63,780 nucleotides of DNA from Zarea fungicola (Eukaryota > Ascomycota > Sordariomycetes > Hypocreales > Cordycipitaceae), in assembly GCA_900169235.1 (NCBI GenBank), contig FWCC01000163.1:1-63780 (forward strand), given 5' to 3'. The position numbers and the translations under genes are program-made. This document shows positions 1 to 11,930 of this stretch, one piece after another (positions within the stretch are counted from its first letter, which is position 1; each line of letters starts with the position of its first letter). Under the pieces are notes generated by a model. That model ran no database searches, had not been told where the DNA came from, and saw only the letters and a list, made by a program, of their open reading frames with translations.

Positions 1-282
1 TTACCTGGACCCACTGTAGGTACCTACCTACCTTAATAACATATTAATGTACAGCACACCAGTCGCCACCTGTGACAGTACTCGTCCTACCATCTGCAGT
101 GCTCGGCTTCCCATCACCTTCCCATCACCATTATCAAGATTGGACCAGCAACCATGTTTTAATAAGCAGCGCAGCCATTGGACTTTCCAGTCTTTTTGAT
201 TTTTCCTTGTAATTGAGTTCTTTCGGCATGTCTACTTACCGTTGGTCCTGAACCCTTGACACTTCTCGGCTTTGCTATCGCC
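1..282. other. Left-edge intergenic DNA upstream of ureD
   Basis: No coding sequence is supported here. The first 35 bases contain repeated TACCTACC/GGTACC units like those in other intergenic parts of this window. The stretch just before 283 is pyrimidine-rich and probably holds the ureD promoter and 5' leader. Confidence 0.5.
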
Positions 283-1269
283 ATGGCCGCCTCACCTTTC
301 CCCAAGTCCACAGCTACCGCTGGAGGTGGTTGCCTTGTGGCCGGACCTCTTCCATCGGGCGGCAGTGGACTGGAGGTAATGAGGTATCAGTACCCTCTGA
401 AGCTCATTTCACCGTCTCCATCCGGCAATCAGCAAAGTGTCCTCGTCTTTCTGCTGTCATATGGTGGCGGTCTTGTCGGCGGTGACTCGGTTAATCTCTC
501 AGTTGACGTCAAGAAGGGTGCGAGACTCAGTCTGGTCACGCAGGGGCACACCAAGGTTTTTAAATCGCCGTCACGTTCTGTCTTGACTAGTCAGTTGATG
601 CAGGTTGAAATTGAGGCCGGCGCCGCCATATGTCTTCTTCCGGACCCTGTGCAGCCGTTTGAGGAAAGTCTCTACTCGCAGACGCAGATTTTCAAAACGT
701 CACCAGACTCATCTCTTTGTCTCTTGGATTGGGTAACTCAAGGTCGGGCGGCAAGAGGAGAGAACTGGAGCTTCTTCCGGTGGACCGGCCGCAACGAGGT
801 GTGGCTAAAGGGAGACGCAAATAGAGACAGGCTGCTGGTGCGAGACAAAGTAATTCTCGCTGGTGATGGTGGTTCTTCGAGTGATGGCCCCCTGCGCCAT
901 GTCATGCATGAGATGGGTATTTTCGGCACTCTTATTCTGCGCGGTGACCTCATGAAGCCCTTGGCTGACTTCTTTCTTGCCGAGTTTGATAATCTCCCTC
1001 GGTTGGGTTCCAGAGACTTTCGCACCACCGAAGCTCGCAAGGCTGAGATGGAGAGTATGACAGAACACGAAAAATGGCGCGCTCGGAGAATTGAAATGGA
1101 GACTATGAAAAGTGTGCTATGGTCTGCTGCGAAAGTTCGCGGCTGCGTCGTGGTCAAGTTTGCCGCCATAGCAGTTGAGGCCGGTCGGGAATGGATAGGA
1201 TCTATGCTCCTCAGAGAAGGAAGTATAGAATCGAATTTTGGAGAGGCTGCACTCATGTGTGTCCGATAG
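283..1269 (+). CDS. ureD: Urease accessory protein UreD
   Basis: Single-exon gene of 328 residues. UreD is one of the chaperones (with UreF and UreG) that load nickel into the urease active site in the cytosol. What is seen: the family core YGGGLVGGD near the first quarter, then GARLSLVTQGHTKVFK, then a P-D-P-V-x-P-F/S-x-Y-x-Q block and DWVTQGRAARGENW, all typical of UreD/UreH. The length fits fungal members. The open frame extends upstream to a TTG at 256, but the first in-frame ATG is at 283 in a good context (GCCATGGCC), so I start there. RPC4 follows on the same strand after about 390 bases. UreF, UreG and urease itself are not in the window. No intron is needed. Family assignment is firm; nothing looks broken. 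Confidence 0.93.
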   Translation: MAASPFPKSTATAGGGCLVAGPLPSGGSGLEVMRYQYPLKLISPSPSGNQQSVLVFLLSYGGGLVGGDSVNLSVDVKKGARLSLVTQGHTKVFKSPSRSVLTSQLMQVEIEAGAAICLLPDPVQPFEESLYSQTQIFKTSPDSSLCLLDWVTQGRAARGENWSFFRWTGRNEVWLKGDANRDRLLVRDKVILAGDGGSSSDGPLRHVMHEMGIFGTLILRGDLMKPLADFFLAEFDNLPRLGSRDFRTTEARKAEMESMTEHEKWRARRIEMETMKSVLWSAAKVRGCVVVKFAAIAVEAGREWIGSMLLREGSIESNFGEAALMCVR

Positions 1270-1658
1270 TCTCGCACATGCTGCCTACGTTTATCAATAC
1301 CCAGGGAATCCAATAGAGTAGGACAACGGACGGCGTTCAATATTGAACTATTTGTATAGAATGTATTTACTTTTTCTCCAAATAAATGACTAGACATATT
1401 TACACAATGTGGATTAAGTACCGCTACTTGCATTCAAGCGGCAATTGGTTACAGTTGCGGCTCTACAATGTTGCCCCCATCAAGCTCCCACCACTCCAGC
1501 CACGACGACGGCAGAATTCCAGCCCCACCATTTTACTCATTCCACCGCCCAAATTTTCCAAGTTTCATCCCGCTTCCTCCAGCTTCATATATATTTTTCT
1601 ATTTTTTCTGCCTTGTCACTGTATAGCTTTTTATATTCCCCCAGAGTCATATTTCAAC
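1270..1658. other. Intergenic spacer ureD-RPC4
   Basis: Spacer between two genes on the same strand. It holds the ureD 3' end (AT-rich, with an AATAAA at about 1381) and a CT-rich tract before the RPC4 start. The frame seen across it is just an open extension of RPC4 exon 1 with no protein-like composition. Confidence 0.5.
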
Positions 1659-3322
1659 ATGGTTCGTGGGAGAGCAACAGCCCGTGGCAGCCGTCGGGGC
1701 GCCGCGACTGGCGGAACCGAGAGGCCATCCGGTGATGTGCCAGCATCGGCTTCGACATCGACTGACACACCAGCTGCTGTTTCCAGCGAAGCTGCTCCTG
1801 CACGCGGCGGTGCCACTCGGGCCACTCGAGCCCCAGCTGTCGCACGATTTCGACCCAAAAACGTGCGACGAGACGAAGCCGACCGAGACAGTCTGGCAAG
1901 GCAAGAGGAGAAGAAGGCAAGCGAGCGTGCTGCCGAAGAACGCAGAGCTCGAGGACGTTCACGGTTCCGCAGCAAACGCAGCCGTGGTGACACAATGGGC
2001 AGGGGAGGCTTCGGTCGTATAATTTCCGGGGCCAGTGGTCCGTTTTCTTCCGGCATTGGAGGTTAGTACCTTAGCAAAAAATTGCTGCCCTTAAAAACGC
2101 TGCTCTAATTTATATTATAGAGCCGAGTAGAGGAGGTGCAGGTTGGTTTGGAGGGGCCGGTGGTGCTAGTGGTGGGTTTGGAGGCAGGTCCTTCAAATCC
2201 GACTCCAAGAGCAACTTTGCACAGGGCCGAGACATATACCGGGAGCCGCGAATCAACGCCGACAAGCTACACCTCATGGCCCCAGAGGAGGAGCTGGATA
2301 GTGATGACGAAGCCATGCTGGCAGCGCTCGATTCCAAAGACTCTAGCAAAATGCCAATGGGTATCTATCGCAAAGAACACAAGGAGGCAGAGATCATCGT
2401 CGCCACAACAGCAGAACTCGAGGCAAAAGAGAATGCCACAGGCGAGGAAGAGAGTCTCTGGGTTGACGGAGAATCAGGAGCGCTACCGCATGATGATACA
2501 CCTGAAGAAGGTGTCTGGGATACGGGCTCGAAGCCTTTAATCAAGCCAGAGCCTGATACGGAGGATTCTATGGACGTGGATCTTGCGGCAGTACCAAGGG
2601 CAGAGGTGGCCATGGTTAAACCAGAACCTGTCAAGGTGAAAAAAGCCCTGCCCCAGGATCCAGAAAACAGGATGATTCAATCGGATCTAGATCTACTTGC
2701 GCGAGAGCTGGGTGCTATTTCTGTTGACGTCGACGGCCAGAGTGTAAACGATCTCGCAAACAAGGATGGCCGTCTTTATCTGTTCCAATTTCCTCCTCTA
2801 ATGCCTCCACTGAAGGAAACCAGCACACCACAAGGCCGGGTCAAGGTGAAGGAAGAGTCATCGGCAGTCAACGTCGAAGACATCCCTGCCAGCGCCAGCA
2901 ATGCAGCGGTGGATCTCACAGGAGGAAACGAAAACGACGACGATGATGACGACGATGATGAAGAAACTGAAGAAGAGCGTGTCAAGGCGGAGCTCAAGTA
3001 TGGCTTCAAATCGCAGTTCCTGTCACAGGGCGGTATGATTGGTCGACTCAATGTGCGTAAATCGGGCAAGGTGGAACTAAACTGGGGTGGGCACATTCTG
3101 GAGATGAGCCCGGCTGCGGGAATGAACTTTCTAACAACGGCCGTGATTGTGGAGGAAAGCGATGAGAAGCCCGTCGTCAGTGGCAGCACCCCGGCAGGGA
3201 CGCGCCCGACAGGCGGTGATTGTGTTGGCATGGGCAAGATCATGGGTCGCTTCACGGTGGCACCGGTCTGGAGTGAAGAGGAGGACTGGAACGTTGCACC
3301 TGAGGAGCTTGAGGCCGCATAA
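1659..3322 (+). CDS. RPC53: DNA-directed RNA polymerase III subunit RPC4 (C53)
   Basis: Two exons, 1659-2061 and 2121-3322, give 534 residues. The 59-nt intron has GTTAGT at the donor, a CTAAT branch-like site and TATTATAG at the acceptor; phase is kept. RPC4 works with C37 in a TFIIF-like subcomplex of RNA polymerase III that acts in termination and reinitiation. What is seen: an R/G/S/A-rich basic N-terminus, an acidic middle with an Asp run near 2935-2965, a KDGRLYLFQFPPLMP block, and a C-terminal region with MSPAAGMNFLTT and GKIMGRFTVAPVW, which are hallmarks of the RNA_pol_Rpc4 domain. The start is ATG 1659 (CAACATGG). The gene follows ureD on the same strand with its own spacer. Long frames on the opposite strand are shadows. 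Identification is firm. Confidence 0.93.
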
Positions 3323-5044
3323 AGAGAGGAGAAACGGACATGGAGGGGGGAGGCTACGCGAGGATTTTGTCCCCGCATTGCAGATGGCTTCATCTCTTTC
3401 ATGTTGGCTCATAGGGACAGACACTGTTCTTCTCAGGATCCACACGCATAAAACCGTGCCGAGGCTGTTCTTCATTGAAACCACCCAATGGTCTTGTGCA
3501 GAACAGTCGCACCTGTACGGCTGACGCCTCGTTTTCTCTGCTTCCTGAGTCGGTCCCCCAGCCAGCCCGCCTCCGATTAATTTACTGAGCTTGAGCTGCA
3601 TGAAGAAGTTCCTGCATGAATGGAGAAGAACGCCAAGCTGGGAATGGACTCTTGCGTCTTCCTTTTAGTAGAGTGCCTCGGACAAGGAACCAGGGTTTGG
3701 TGTGGGAGAAATGCCTCGTTTGCAAAGCAAATTCCGCTAGCCGCTCGCAGCCGAAGCCGTTACATGCAGGAAACTATTGACGGGCTTGGAAAACACCTAT
3801 CTTGACGAATCCCCAAGCACGGCTAAAATGCTTCCAGCTAGTAGTGATGCACCGTTTCGCGGGTGAAGATCCCTGTCTTTCAGCTTCTTAATCTAATTGG
3901 CAGGGGGGTGCTGTTCCCGGTGAGGCGCATCGGACTGTGGGCGTTTGACTCCAAAGTGGGCGCTGGCTTATGCCGCTAATGCCAGTACTAGTAGTTATGT
4001 GGAAGCTATTACCACATCGTCTCGTCTGTTTCTACTTCTGTTGTTTACTTTATTTTTTCTGTTTTTTGAGGCTTTCACCTCTTTCTTGACTTTCCGAGAG
4101 GCGTCCAGCATGGCTAGACACTTGACACATCAATTGGCATGGAATGGTTGGAGACTTGGTTTTTTTTGGGGGGGGGGGGGGCTGTTCTTGCATAGGGCGG
4201 CGGGTGCCGCCCGTTTCGATAGATAGCGTTGACTTTCATGGCATATGAAGAAATTTCTTCCTTGAAAATAATTCCATGTGTCAATGCCATACTTGAAGTG
4301 GGTTGTCCAGCGGGGAGGCATATGATGAATGCCTGGAACTAGGCTGTCGCTTGACTCGCGCCAAGCGATGCAGATAGAAAATCTGCCAAGATGAGACATA
4401 TTCAGGAATGGAATATTGCTGGGTGCCCTCTGGGCATGATTTTGTCTCAAGTAGATGGAGGTCATGGTGCTGGTGAATACTACTATATCGAGCATGGTGT
4501 GTTCCTCCAGCTGCTGTGTAACAGAACTCGTTTTAGAATATTGACCTAATGCCATAACCGTATTTTGACTTAACTAGTAGCACGCTATTTAGATCGTTGG
4601 TGGAACTGCTCCACAGTACAAAACACGACCGTTGCCAGCTCATTTGATGCGCCCACGTACCGCAGCAAAAACTGTCACGAATGAAGAGCAAACTTGCGTA
4701 TCGTAAATCAAGTTCATTCCTGCTTCTTGCTTTCATAAATTTATAAATACTCTTTATATAAACAGTAGCCAGTATGTTATGTCAGCCAGTCTGCTGGAAA
4801 ATCACTGTGTGCCGTTCAGCCAGGTTCAATCGTACAGCCATATGTATGTATACATGCTTTACAAGTGCTAGCATAGTAGCCAAGCAAAAAAAGACAGTCA
4901 AAGAACCCAGTCGAGCAGTTCTTCTTCAAAATACCGCGCCCTAATTTTGATCCGAGTAAAAAGAAATCCGGGAACATGCTTTAAATCCCCCAACCCCTTC
5001 CAATTGTACGCCGTGGACAAGGAGAAAAAATCAACGTAGAACAT
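3323..5044. other. Convergent intergenic region RPC4 / rhodopsin-family gene
   Basis: About 1.7 kb between the 3' ends of two convergent genes. I find no supported gene. It contains a T8G14 homopolymer at 4160-4181. Short frames such as 3945-4226 run through low-complexity DNA and have no recognisable domain. Confidence 0.5.
4160..4181. repeat. T8G14 homopolymer tract
   Basis: Eight T followed by fourteen G. It lies in the convergent intergenic region and has no coding role. Tracts of this kind recur in the window at 40763-40777, 54601-54622 and 57731-57741. Confidence 0.9.
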
Positions 5045-6633
5045 TTATAGCGGACGCCTACGTCCCGCTGATAGTCCGTGACCGTATTCTTGACTCTGTT
5101 CCTCCAGGGCATGTATGTTTTCCAGTGATCGGTCCGAAGCAGGGTAGTCGCGCGACTCCCGTTTACCTTCAATAATGTAAATCTCGCTCTTGGAATCGCT
5201 GCGAACTGGAGTGGATGTTCCACCCTTAATATCGACATTATTACCCAAAGGTTGCTCGGTGAGCGAGGGCAAAGGGCTTTGAGATGAAAGACCAGCTGCG
5301 TGCCTGTGGTACTCATCAAAGGGTATACCGGGAGCACGGTGTTCTGAATCAATCACGGTGACTCTGTGGAGCGAGACATCGTTGGGACCATAGCCAGGCC
5401 TAGATCCAGGATTCCTTTTGCTCGACATACCAGTAGACGGTGTGCGGTGCGTGGACTCGAAGCCACGGATTTTGAGGGCTCGTAGTAGCGGCCGGATTGT
5501 GGCGAGACTGGAGGCGATAATGGCCACGCCAGGCTCGACCATGCTCCAGAGCAAGGCGTCAGTTGCAGAAACTATTGCTTTCAATTAGCAAGCATTGCTT
5601 GACGGTTGGAGTATCCCATGTCAATTTGGCTCACATAAGAGATCGCTAGTCTCCGTCAGTCCAGACAAGAATTTGACGCGAATCAGCGTAGCAATACTAG
5701 CACTGTGGAATCTGTTAGCGAATTTATTATCGTATTCATGACAAAACATTGTGTACTCACAAGATACCAAGGCCTAGGATAAGAACTACGGTAACTTTGG
5801 CTTGCTTGGTCATCTTGACGTTCCACAGCATTGGAATAGGTAGTAAAGCCTGGCGGACGGTGGTTAGTCACAGTTGGCAAACAGGCCTATGCTGAGTCTT
5901 TTCGTCATCAAAACTCGGTGTATCACTTACGTAGAACCAATCTGAAACAACAGTCAGGACGCTAATTGCGTAGGCGGCATTGATGATATCCTGACCACTC
6001 GCGCAGTGGCCGTTTGTGATTCTGTAATCCCACTGCTTGGCGACAGGCATGCACTGGAAAACATCCCAGAAAAAGACGCCCATGGTGTAGAGGGCGACGA
6101 CAATCAGACTACTTTTTAGTATCATGCTGTAAACTTTTTTGGCGGATAGCCTCAGCAAAAAGACACCGACGCTGAGTTTGACAAACATCATGGCGAGGAT
6201 GTAGACGATCGTGGCCAAGGCTTGCCACTAGTAAGAAGATTGCATGTAAGTTTTGAATTTTGTACCAAAGGGGTATTGTCGCAGTTAATCTCGTACCATT
6301 AGGGCAGCAACAACGTCGTCGTCGCTTCTGACGGCTTTATTGTGTCGTCCCATTCCCCTCTGCACACCTAGGAAAATGAATGCGCACATCGCTGTGAAGA
6401 TGACCTGCATGTAGCGTCAGCAAGCACTTAATCTCGTTAAAGCCCTGTATGCTTGGTTTAGGTCAACCAACCTGGGCAATCAGCATAAGCCAGTCGTCTG
6501 CCATGAAACTCCTCATGATGACTGCTCGTGTATAGGCACGAAGGCCCATGGTGATCCAGCTCAGGGCTAGCAGAGCAATGGTTGCGCCGACAAGACGGCC
6601 GCCATTATATTCGTTCAGGTCAAACTCGGCCAT
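5045..6633 (-). CDS. Fungal rhodopsin-domain integral membrane protein
   Basis: Six exons on the minus strand: 6633-6472, 6404-6297, 6227-5931, 5849-5761, 5702-5635 and 5571-5045. Joined in phase they give 416 residues. All five introns have GT donors and AG acceptors. The protein has the seven-helix layout of the fungal 'rhodopsin domain' family (a GPCR-like family, often Pth11-related, not a light-sensing opsin). Visible landmarks: GLRAYTR and MADDWLM after helix 1, a helix with FVKLSVGVFLLRL, the F-x-C-M-P-V-A-x-x-W-D segment before the extracellular C, SDWFYALLPIP, SIATLIRV, and WSMVEPGVAIIASSLATIRPL. The last ~120 residues are a hydrophilic Ser/Pro-rich cytosolic tail. The start is ATG 6633; a longer frame upstream is a K-rich leader without support. 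Ligand and function are unknown. Confidence 0.9.
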
Positions 6634-9041
6634 TTCAAGAATATCTTTTTTAAATTTCTTGTTTTCTTGTTTTCTTTTTTTCAAACGGTAATCGTATTCC
6701 TGGACGTGGAACGGGAGAGGTTGTTGGAGGCAATATGCCGTAAGGGATGGCGAGAGTCGTTTCTATATACGGCAGTAGTTCGTCATAGCTAACCTTGCGA
6801 GACCTTGTGAGAGACAAAAATAATGCAAACTTTTTGACAGCTTTGAATCAGTGTGGTTCGGTAATCTTGTACCTGTGACACGCGATACAACTTCACTGGC
6901 CACAAGTTCGCAAAGGCTGTAGATGATGAGAGTTTAAAAAGGACAAATGCAACGCTGGATATAAGAAGGGTGCGGAGATGGTGTGGCATGCTCCATTAAC
7001 ATTGGATATTTATTTTTTAATTGATTTAATTCCATTTTCTTTCCGACTCTTGGCCAAACGCTGTGCAATGCACCTACAAGCCTTGTTTAGTTGGGCGGAT
7101 GGGCAGGGGTCGCACAGAGCCACCACGCAGTCGTTGTTGTGGGGACATCGTCGCCCAAGAAGGATGAAGCTGCAGGGGTGGACAGAGAATGGAGGGGTGT
7201 GCCGTAACACCAGCCATTCAATTTTGGAAGAAAGCGTTGTTGAAATGGTACCACAGCTACCTTCAGCCGCCACAACAAGCCTGAGTCGTGCAGTGGATTT
7301 GCAGAATAAAACGGAGCTTCGGCGAGCCAAGTTGTCGCGACGGTCGTGAACGGAAGGCAGGGATATCCCAGTCTGTTCAATAAACGAAGTGAGTCCATGA
7401 AGGTCAAAGAGCAGGTGAACAAGGCAAGTCCATTTTAACGTGACCAGCAGATCACCGAGCTACTGCTTTGGCTCGATTTAACAGATCCGGTCGAGTTAAT
7501 AAGTGAAACCATGCGTCGAATATTAACGGAATCGCAGGGTCCGTCCAAGCACATCTTGCAACCTGTTTCCGTCTTGAACAGTTCGGCTCCAATTTAGACC
7601 AAGTTGGTGCATAGTCTGTGCGCTATTGACGCCATGGCAGCCGCAACGTAGTGCCAGAACCAGTAGGCAAGTGAGCCGACACATCTGCTGGCGAAACATG
7701 TGTAAATTATGTACGGCAGACTGGAGGAACTGCTCCTAGTAAAGCCAAAGCAGTGGGTTCCGTTCAGGCACAGACATGTTAGACCGCGTTGGTAACGGAG
7801 TCTGAGGACCCAGCAACGGAGTGATCAGCATCATAGCACATGTCAGGCTCTTCGGAGAGGCTGCAAGGGCGATACGGCAAATCCTGAGTCGGGGTGGCTA
7901 GGATCAACATTTTTTTCAGTCCAGTGGACAACTTTATTGACAGGCACCAACAACACCCAGTAAATGGCTTCCCTCGGAAACCCGGCTCTGACGCGCAAAT
8001 GTCACTTGTATCGAATTTGTTAATAGGCAAGGTGGCTTTGGGAGGTGTGCATCCACATCACACGAGCGAAGTCTGTTTCCGATGGAAGGGCTCTTTTGTT
8101 TGTTTCCAGGTCCCAGTGAGGGGGTGACAAGTAGGCACAGAGTACGTCGCTGCCTGCCAGCCATCTTCTTTCCTCCTCTCCCCAGACTCGTTATATTCTG
8201 CTCACTGTTCAATGCATCAAAGCAATATCGAGCATGGGCGTATTGTTGCCTAGTATATTCCAATTGCCTTCTCGTTGGCCGAGTAAGAACTTAGCGAAGA
8301 GAACTATATACAGGGTCGAAAAGCCAGCAGCCTACTTTGTCGAGGAGAATATATGTCCTTGGATAACCTCGCTTTCGCCATGTTAAACAGGTCTACAAAA
8401 AGCTGGATTCATCTTTGGCAGATTTTGAAGGAAAAAACGTTATCAGAACACTGGCGGTTACTCACACATTGATCAATTCTTCCCGGTAGAAAAAAATACG
8501 TCACCTTCAGCCGGCATGCTCAATAATTCTATACACCTCTTTATGGGCGCGTTGATTATACTTGCAGGGACTCTTCGGAACTTCAAAAATGCTTTCATAC
8601 TATTATTATACCATTTATCATACAATTATTGACATTGACGTTGAATATATTTGTCCGCCTGTTGCTTGTACCTGCCTTTTTGTTAGATTTTATGGCCACT
8701 TGATCAAGCGTCATTGCAGCCGCCAGCACTTTTATGGCGCAGTTATTGAGTTTATTCTGTATATGTTAAAATAAAAGCATACTACTATGAGTCTATCAGT
8801 CGCCGACAGGTTTGCCAAGAGATGATGTCTGATATAGATCTGATCTGCTTGCAGCTAGCGATAGTAACTAAAAGATATGTATCAAGTCATATTAAGCAAT
8901 CCGGCTCTCAGCTATTTTTTGGAGTTATTTGTATCTTGTGCCCAAATTCTACGCACTCAGAGCTCGTCATAGGTTTGATGCAGACCTGCAACTTGCTACG
9001 GCAGGTCATGGCAATCTACACTTGAAGGAATGAAAGAGATG

Positions 9042-9166
9042 AAGTGAGGATTTAAGGATAAAGATCCTAAGAATCTATCTAGGCATATAGATGTTCTTAT
9101 ATAGACCTTCTAGGGTTACACACACACGTGCAGGCCCCAGCCTGCACGCCAGGAAGATCCTCACTT
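9042..9166. repeat. Inverted repeat with perfect inner hairpin
   Basis: A 10-base repeat AAGTGAGGAT (9042-9051) returns inverted as ATCCTCACTT (9157-9166). Inside lies a perfect 9-bp hairpin: CGTGCAGGC (9127-9135), loop CCCA, GCCTGCACG (9140-9148). The layout suits a small inverted-repeat element or a retroelement end, but no target-site duplication is obvious. Class is uncertain. Confidence 0.55.
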
Positions 9167-9281
9167 GGTCTTCACGTATGTGTCCATAGGATTCCATGAG
9201 TCTTCCAACATCTACGTGGAAAGTGATATCCTCCTCGCTCTCATCCAGAGTCGCAGAGTCTTTGTCAGTTTCAACTTCATT
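9097..9281 (-). pseudogene. Possible coding relic overlapping the hairpin
   Basis: Read on the minus strand from 9281, a frame of about 60 codons stays open to a TAA at 9097-9099. It has a coding-like composition: an acidic run (ESEEDITF) followed by MESYGHIREDQVRIFLACRLGPA. There is no start codon, and a stop lies just upstream, so it cannot be an intact gene. I do not recognise the family. It may be the tail of a decayed retroelement or gene, since a TATATAAG-like box and inverted repeats lie next to it. A chance open frame is a real alternative. Confidence 0.25.
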
Positions 9282-11930
9282 TGATTTTTAGAGATCGATT
9301 CGTTAGATAGGTGTTCATCCCAGGCACATTTTGAGCTGGCGATGAAAGACGGCGGATCCGGGCCGACATTGCCAGGGGTTTTCACTCGCCTGCCGTTTTT
9401 TTTACTTGACCAGTCATGCTTGACATTCGTAAAAGTAAATGCGCTGCAGCTAGTGCAAAATCAACTGGAACTATAATATTTCGTTTGAGCCAAATGACAG
9501 TTGAACGAAAGATCTGGGGCTCGGCCTATTCGGTGAACTCAGCCAAGCCAAGTCTGGTAATGACAGGAACTTCATTTAAATTTTGCCTTAAGTTTTTATT
9601 TCTTTTTATCTTTCTTTTTTGACTGATGAATGTGAAGTTGTGGCTTGTTATGCTCATGGGCATGCAGTGTCAGACAGATCTCGACCGTAGAGTCAACCAG
9701 AGCCCCAGTTTGGAGCATGAAAAATGCAAAAGTTAGCGCAAATAGAGGATGATAGATCCGAAAAGAAAGGCAAAAGTGACAGGCCACTTTCCGGCGGTTG
9801 TACAGCATGCTAGCCATGTCGAATGCATCGGCTTTGTAGCGTGTAGGCCATGTCGGCCATGACGTGCAGACTGCACCCTCAGCATCCAGACCGATGAGAC
9901 TTATTTTGAAACCAAATTGCATTATAGACGTATTTTATGGGGTATTATCAAGTCTTGAACGGAAAGTAATAGCTGACACAAGCAACTGAGGACCCAATTA
10001 GGCACATAGCAGAGCAGACCGATTTCCAGGTGAGTTATGTCAGGATATGGAACAATTAAGGAGAATTTATTTACTTCGTCGGGGAGCTTCATTACTCTGT
10101 CACCATAGCTTGACTTCCATCACAGGTAGAAAATCCTGCTGCATTTTACACAATCCGAAGAAGCAGTTCAACCACGCAAAACCTGGCGACGAAACGCCGT
10201 ACATATTCGTACCTAAACCTGGGCCCTTTTCTTTAAGTAGCGATAAACAGCGTTCGCGTAAATCATCTAATCGGAATACCATCACGCGGCTGCTCTTTCA
10301 TGTCTCATGCATATTAATATCGTTTCTTGCTGGATAGCCTTGGAGAACGGTTTGAAACTGGTTGGAGCTCATAGGTTGAAGGCTAAAGAGCCGGCTCTGG
10401 TGGACTACAGCAGTTGATAGTGCTGTAGCGCTCAGGAATGAGAGCAAGTTGGCCACTGAAACCACCGCAACGCAGCCAAAATCCACTGGCGTTCGCAGTG
10501 GACGTGCTGAGAGCCGACTTACTACCTACTAGGTACCTAAGTACTTAGGTAATTACAGCTCCTTCTCCAATCCTTCTTCTGAAGCTTCTCTCACAAGGCT
10601 AGGGAGGTTGTTCAATTGTAGAACCTATCATTTCAAGTCTCTATCTTTTCCAGCAGGTATAGACAAATACTATCCAGCCTAGCCCACGATACAGGAACCA
10701 CCCGATGATAACGGACGGCGAAGGCTTCACTGGCCAAAGAGACACGACCCGTCAAGTGGCATGGTGAATCAAACGCGGAACTTCGGATACCTTCGCGAGC
10801 TGTCCTCGGCCTCGCGGGAGTTCGGATATGCTCACCAACTGTCCCAAGCCGCCAACGTCGGACAATACGCAGCAACTCCGTCCTAAATAGAGACCTTTGG
10901 TTATGAGGATATACTTGCCCCCAGACGATGAAGAAACCCACGGCAGCGCTTTGAGGCCATCTTGTGGGCTATGCCACTCTCAAGACCAACGTTTACAAAA
11001 TCGGCGACGCCGTAGCCCAGTTGTCATCCTGGTTATGGGGATGATACCTACAATCGTAGGAGTAATTATCTAGGACTGTTTCTGGAAACCCCCTCGGCGC
11101 GACACCTCCGGCTGCGACCACCAACCACTTTCCGCCTAGTTGAGACTAAACTGAACCAGGCTATATCACGTCCATCATGTTGGTACCACGTTTGGTTCAT
11201 GTCCCAAAAAGAGCCACACCAACTCCAAAGACGAGAATCGTAAACGTAACGGCTGAAAATGAAGGTTGTTCAGATGAAGACCGCTAAACAACGAAATCAG
11301 TCACGCCGCTGGTCCTCGTGCCTACTCGTCGTCCTCAACAAGCTTGGCCTGACAAAAGAGCTACCCCAAGTGTCCACCCCCGTTACGGGCGCTTTACCGC
11401 ACGTTGTCCACTCGCTGTCCACTCTATTAAGCCATGGTTTCAAACACGACATTATCGAGGTCCAGCGAAGCCGGAACCGTCAGTCAGGGCTCGCGTGGCA
11501 CACTTGCGCACGCCCAACACCCGAAGCCCTGTTCAAGATGCCCACTTCCGCCAGTATCGTTTTTTTTTTCTTTTTTGGCTTTCCACTTTGTCTTCAATAG
11601 TACGGAGTATTCGAGACGTATATCTCCTTGTTAAGCTGACACTGGATCTGTCGCTGCGCTGTCGCTGCTCGACCCGACGCTTTCCGCTCACACTAACTGC
11701 TACACCAACAGCGAATGACTCGGACCAAGGTGTCCACAGTATCGCGACATTAAATTTGCAAGGCACTGTTCTTCAAGACAGTTGACTCTAGCCTCTTGTT
11801 CAAATTTGCATACCGCGTATAACTCTCGAATCTCTCCTTCTCGCCGTCAGCCTTGTTTAGACTCTTCACGCAAGACTGTGTTTCGCACAGCACCTATCGT
11901 GTGCCGCCAATCTCACCCCAAAGAAGAAGC

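Larger units (their letters stand above)
6634..11930. other. Gene-poor region of about 5.3 kb
   Basis: No intact gene is supported between the two divergent start codons. Frames are short and lack domain-like composition. Contents that stand out: an inverted-repeat/hairpin cluster and a 61-codon coding-like frame at 9042-9281, a TACCTA/TAGGTA palindrome at 10520-10556, a weakly coding-like GC-richer stretch at 10756-11000, and one TACGGAGTA motif at 11601. The last few hundred bases must hold the promoter of the formamidase gene. Confidence 0.5.

Noticed and set aside
2776..3402. Long minus-strand frame opposite RPC4
   Set aside because: Ser-run-rich mirror of the Asp-rich coding strand; no independent support.
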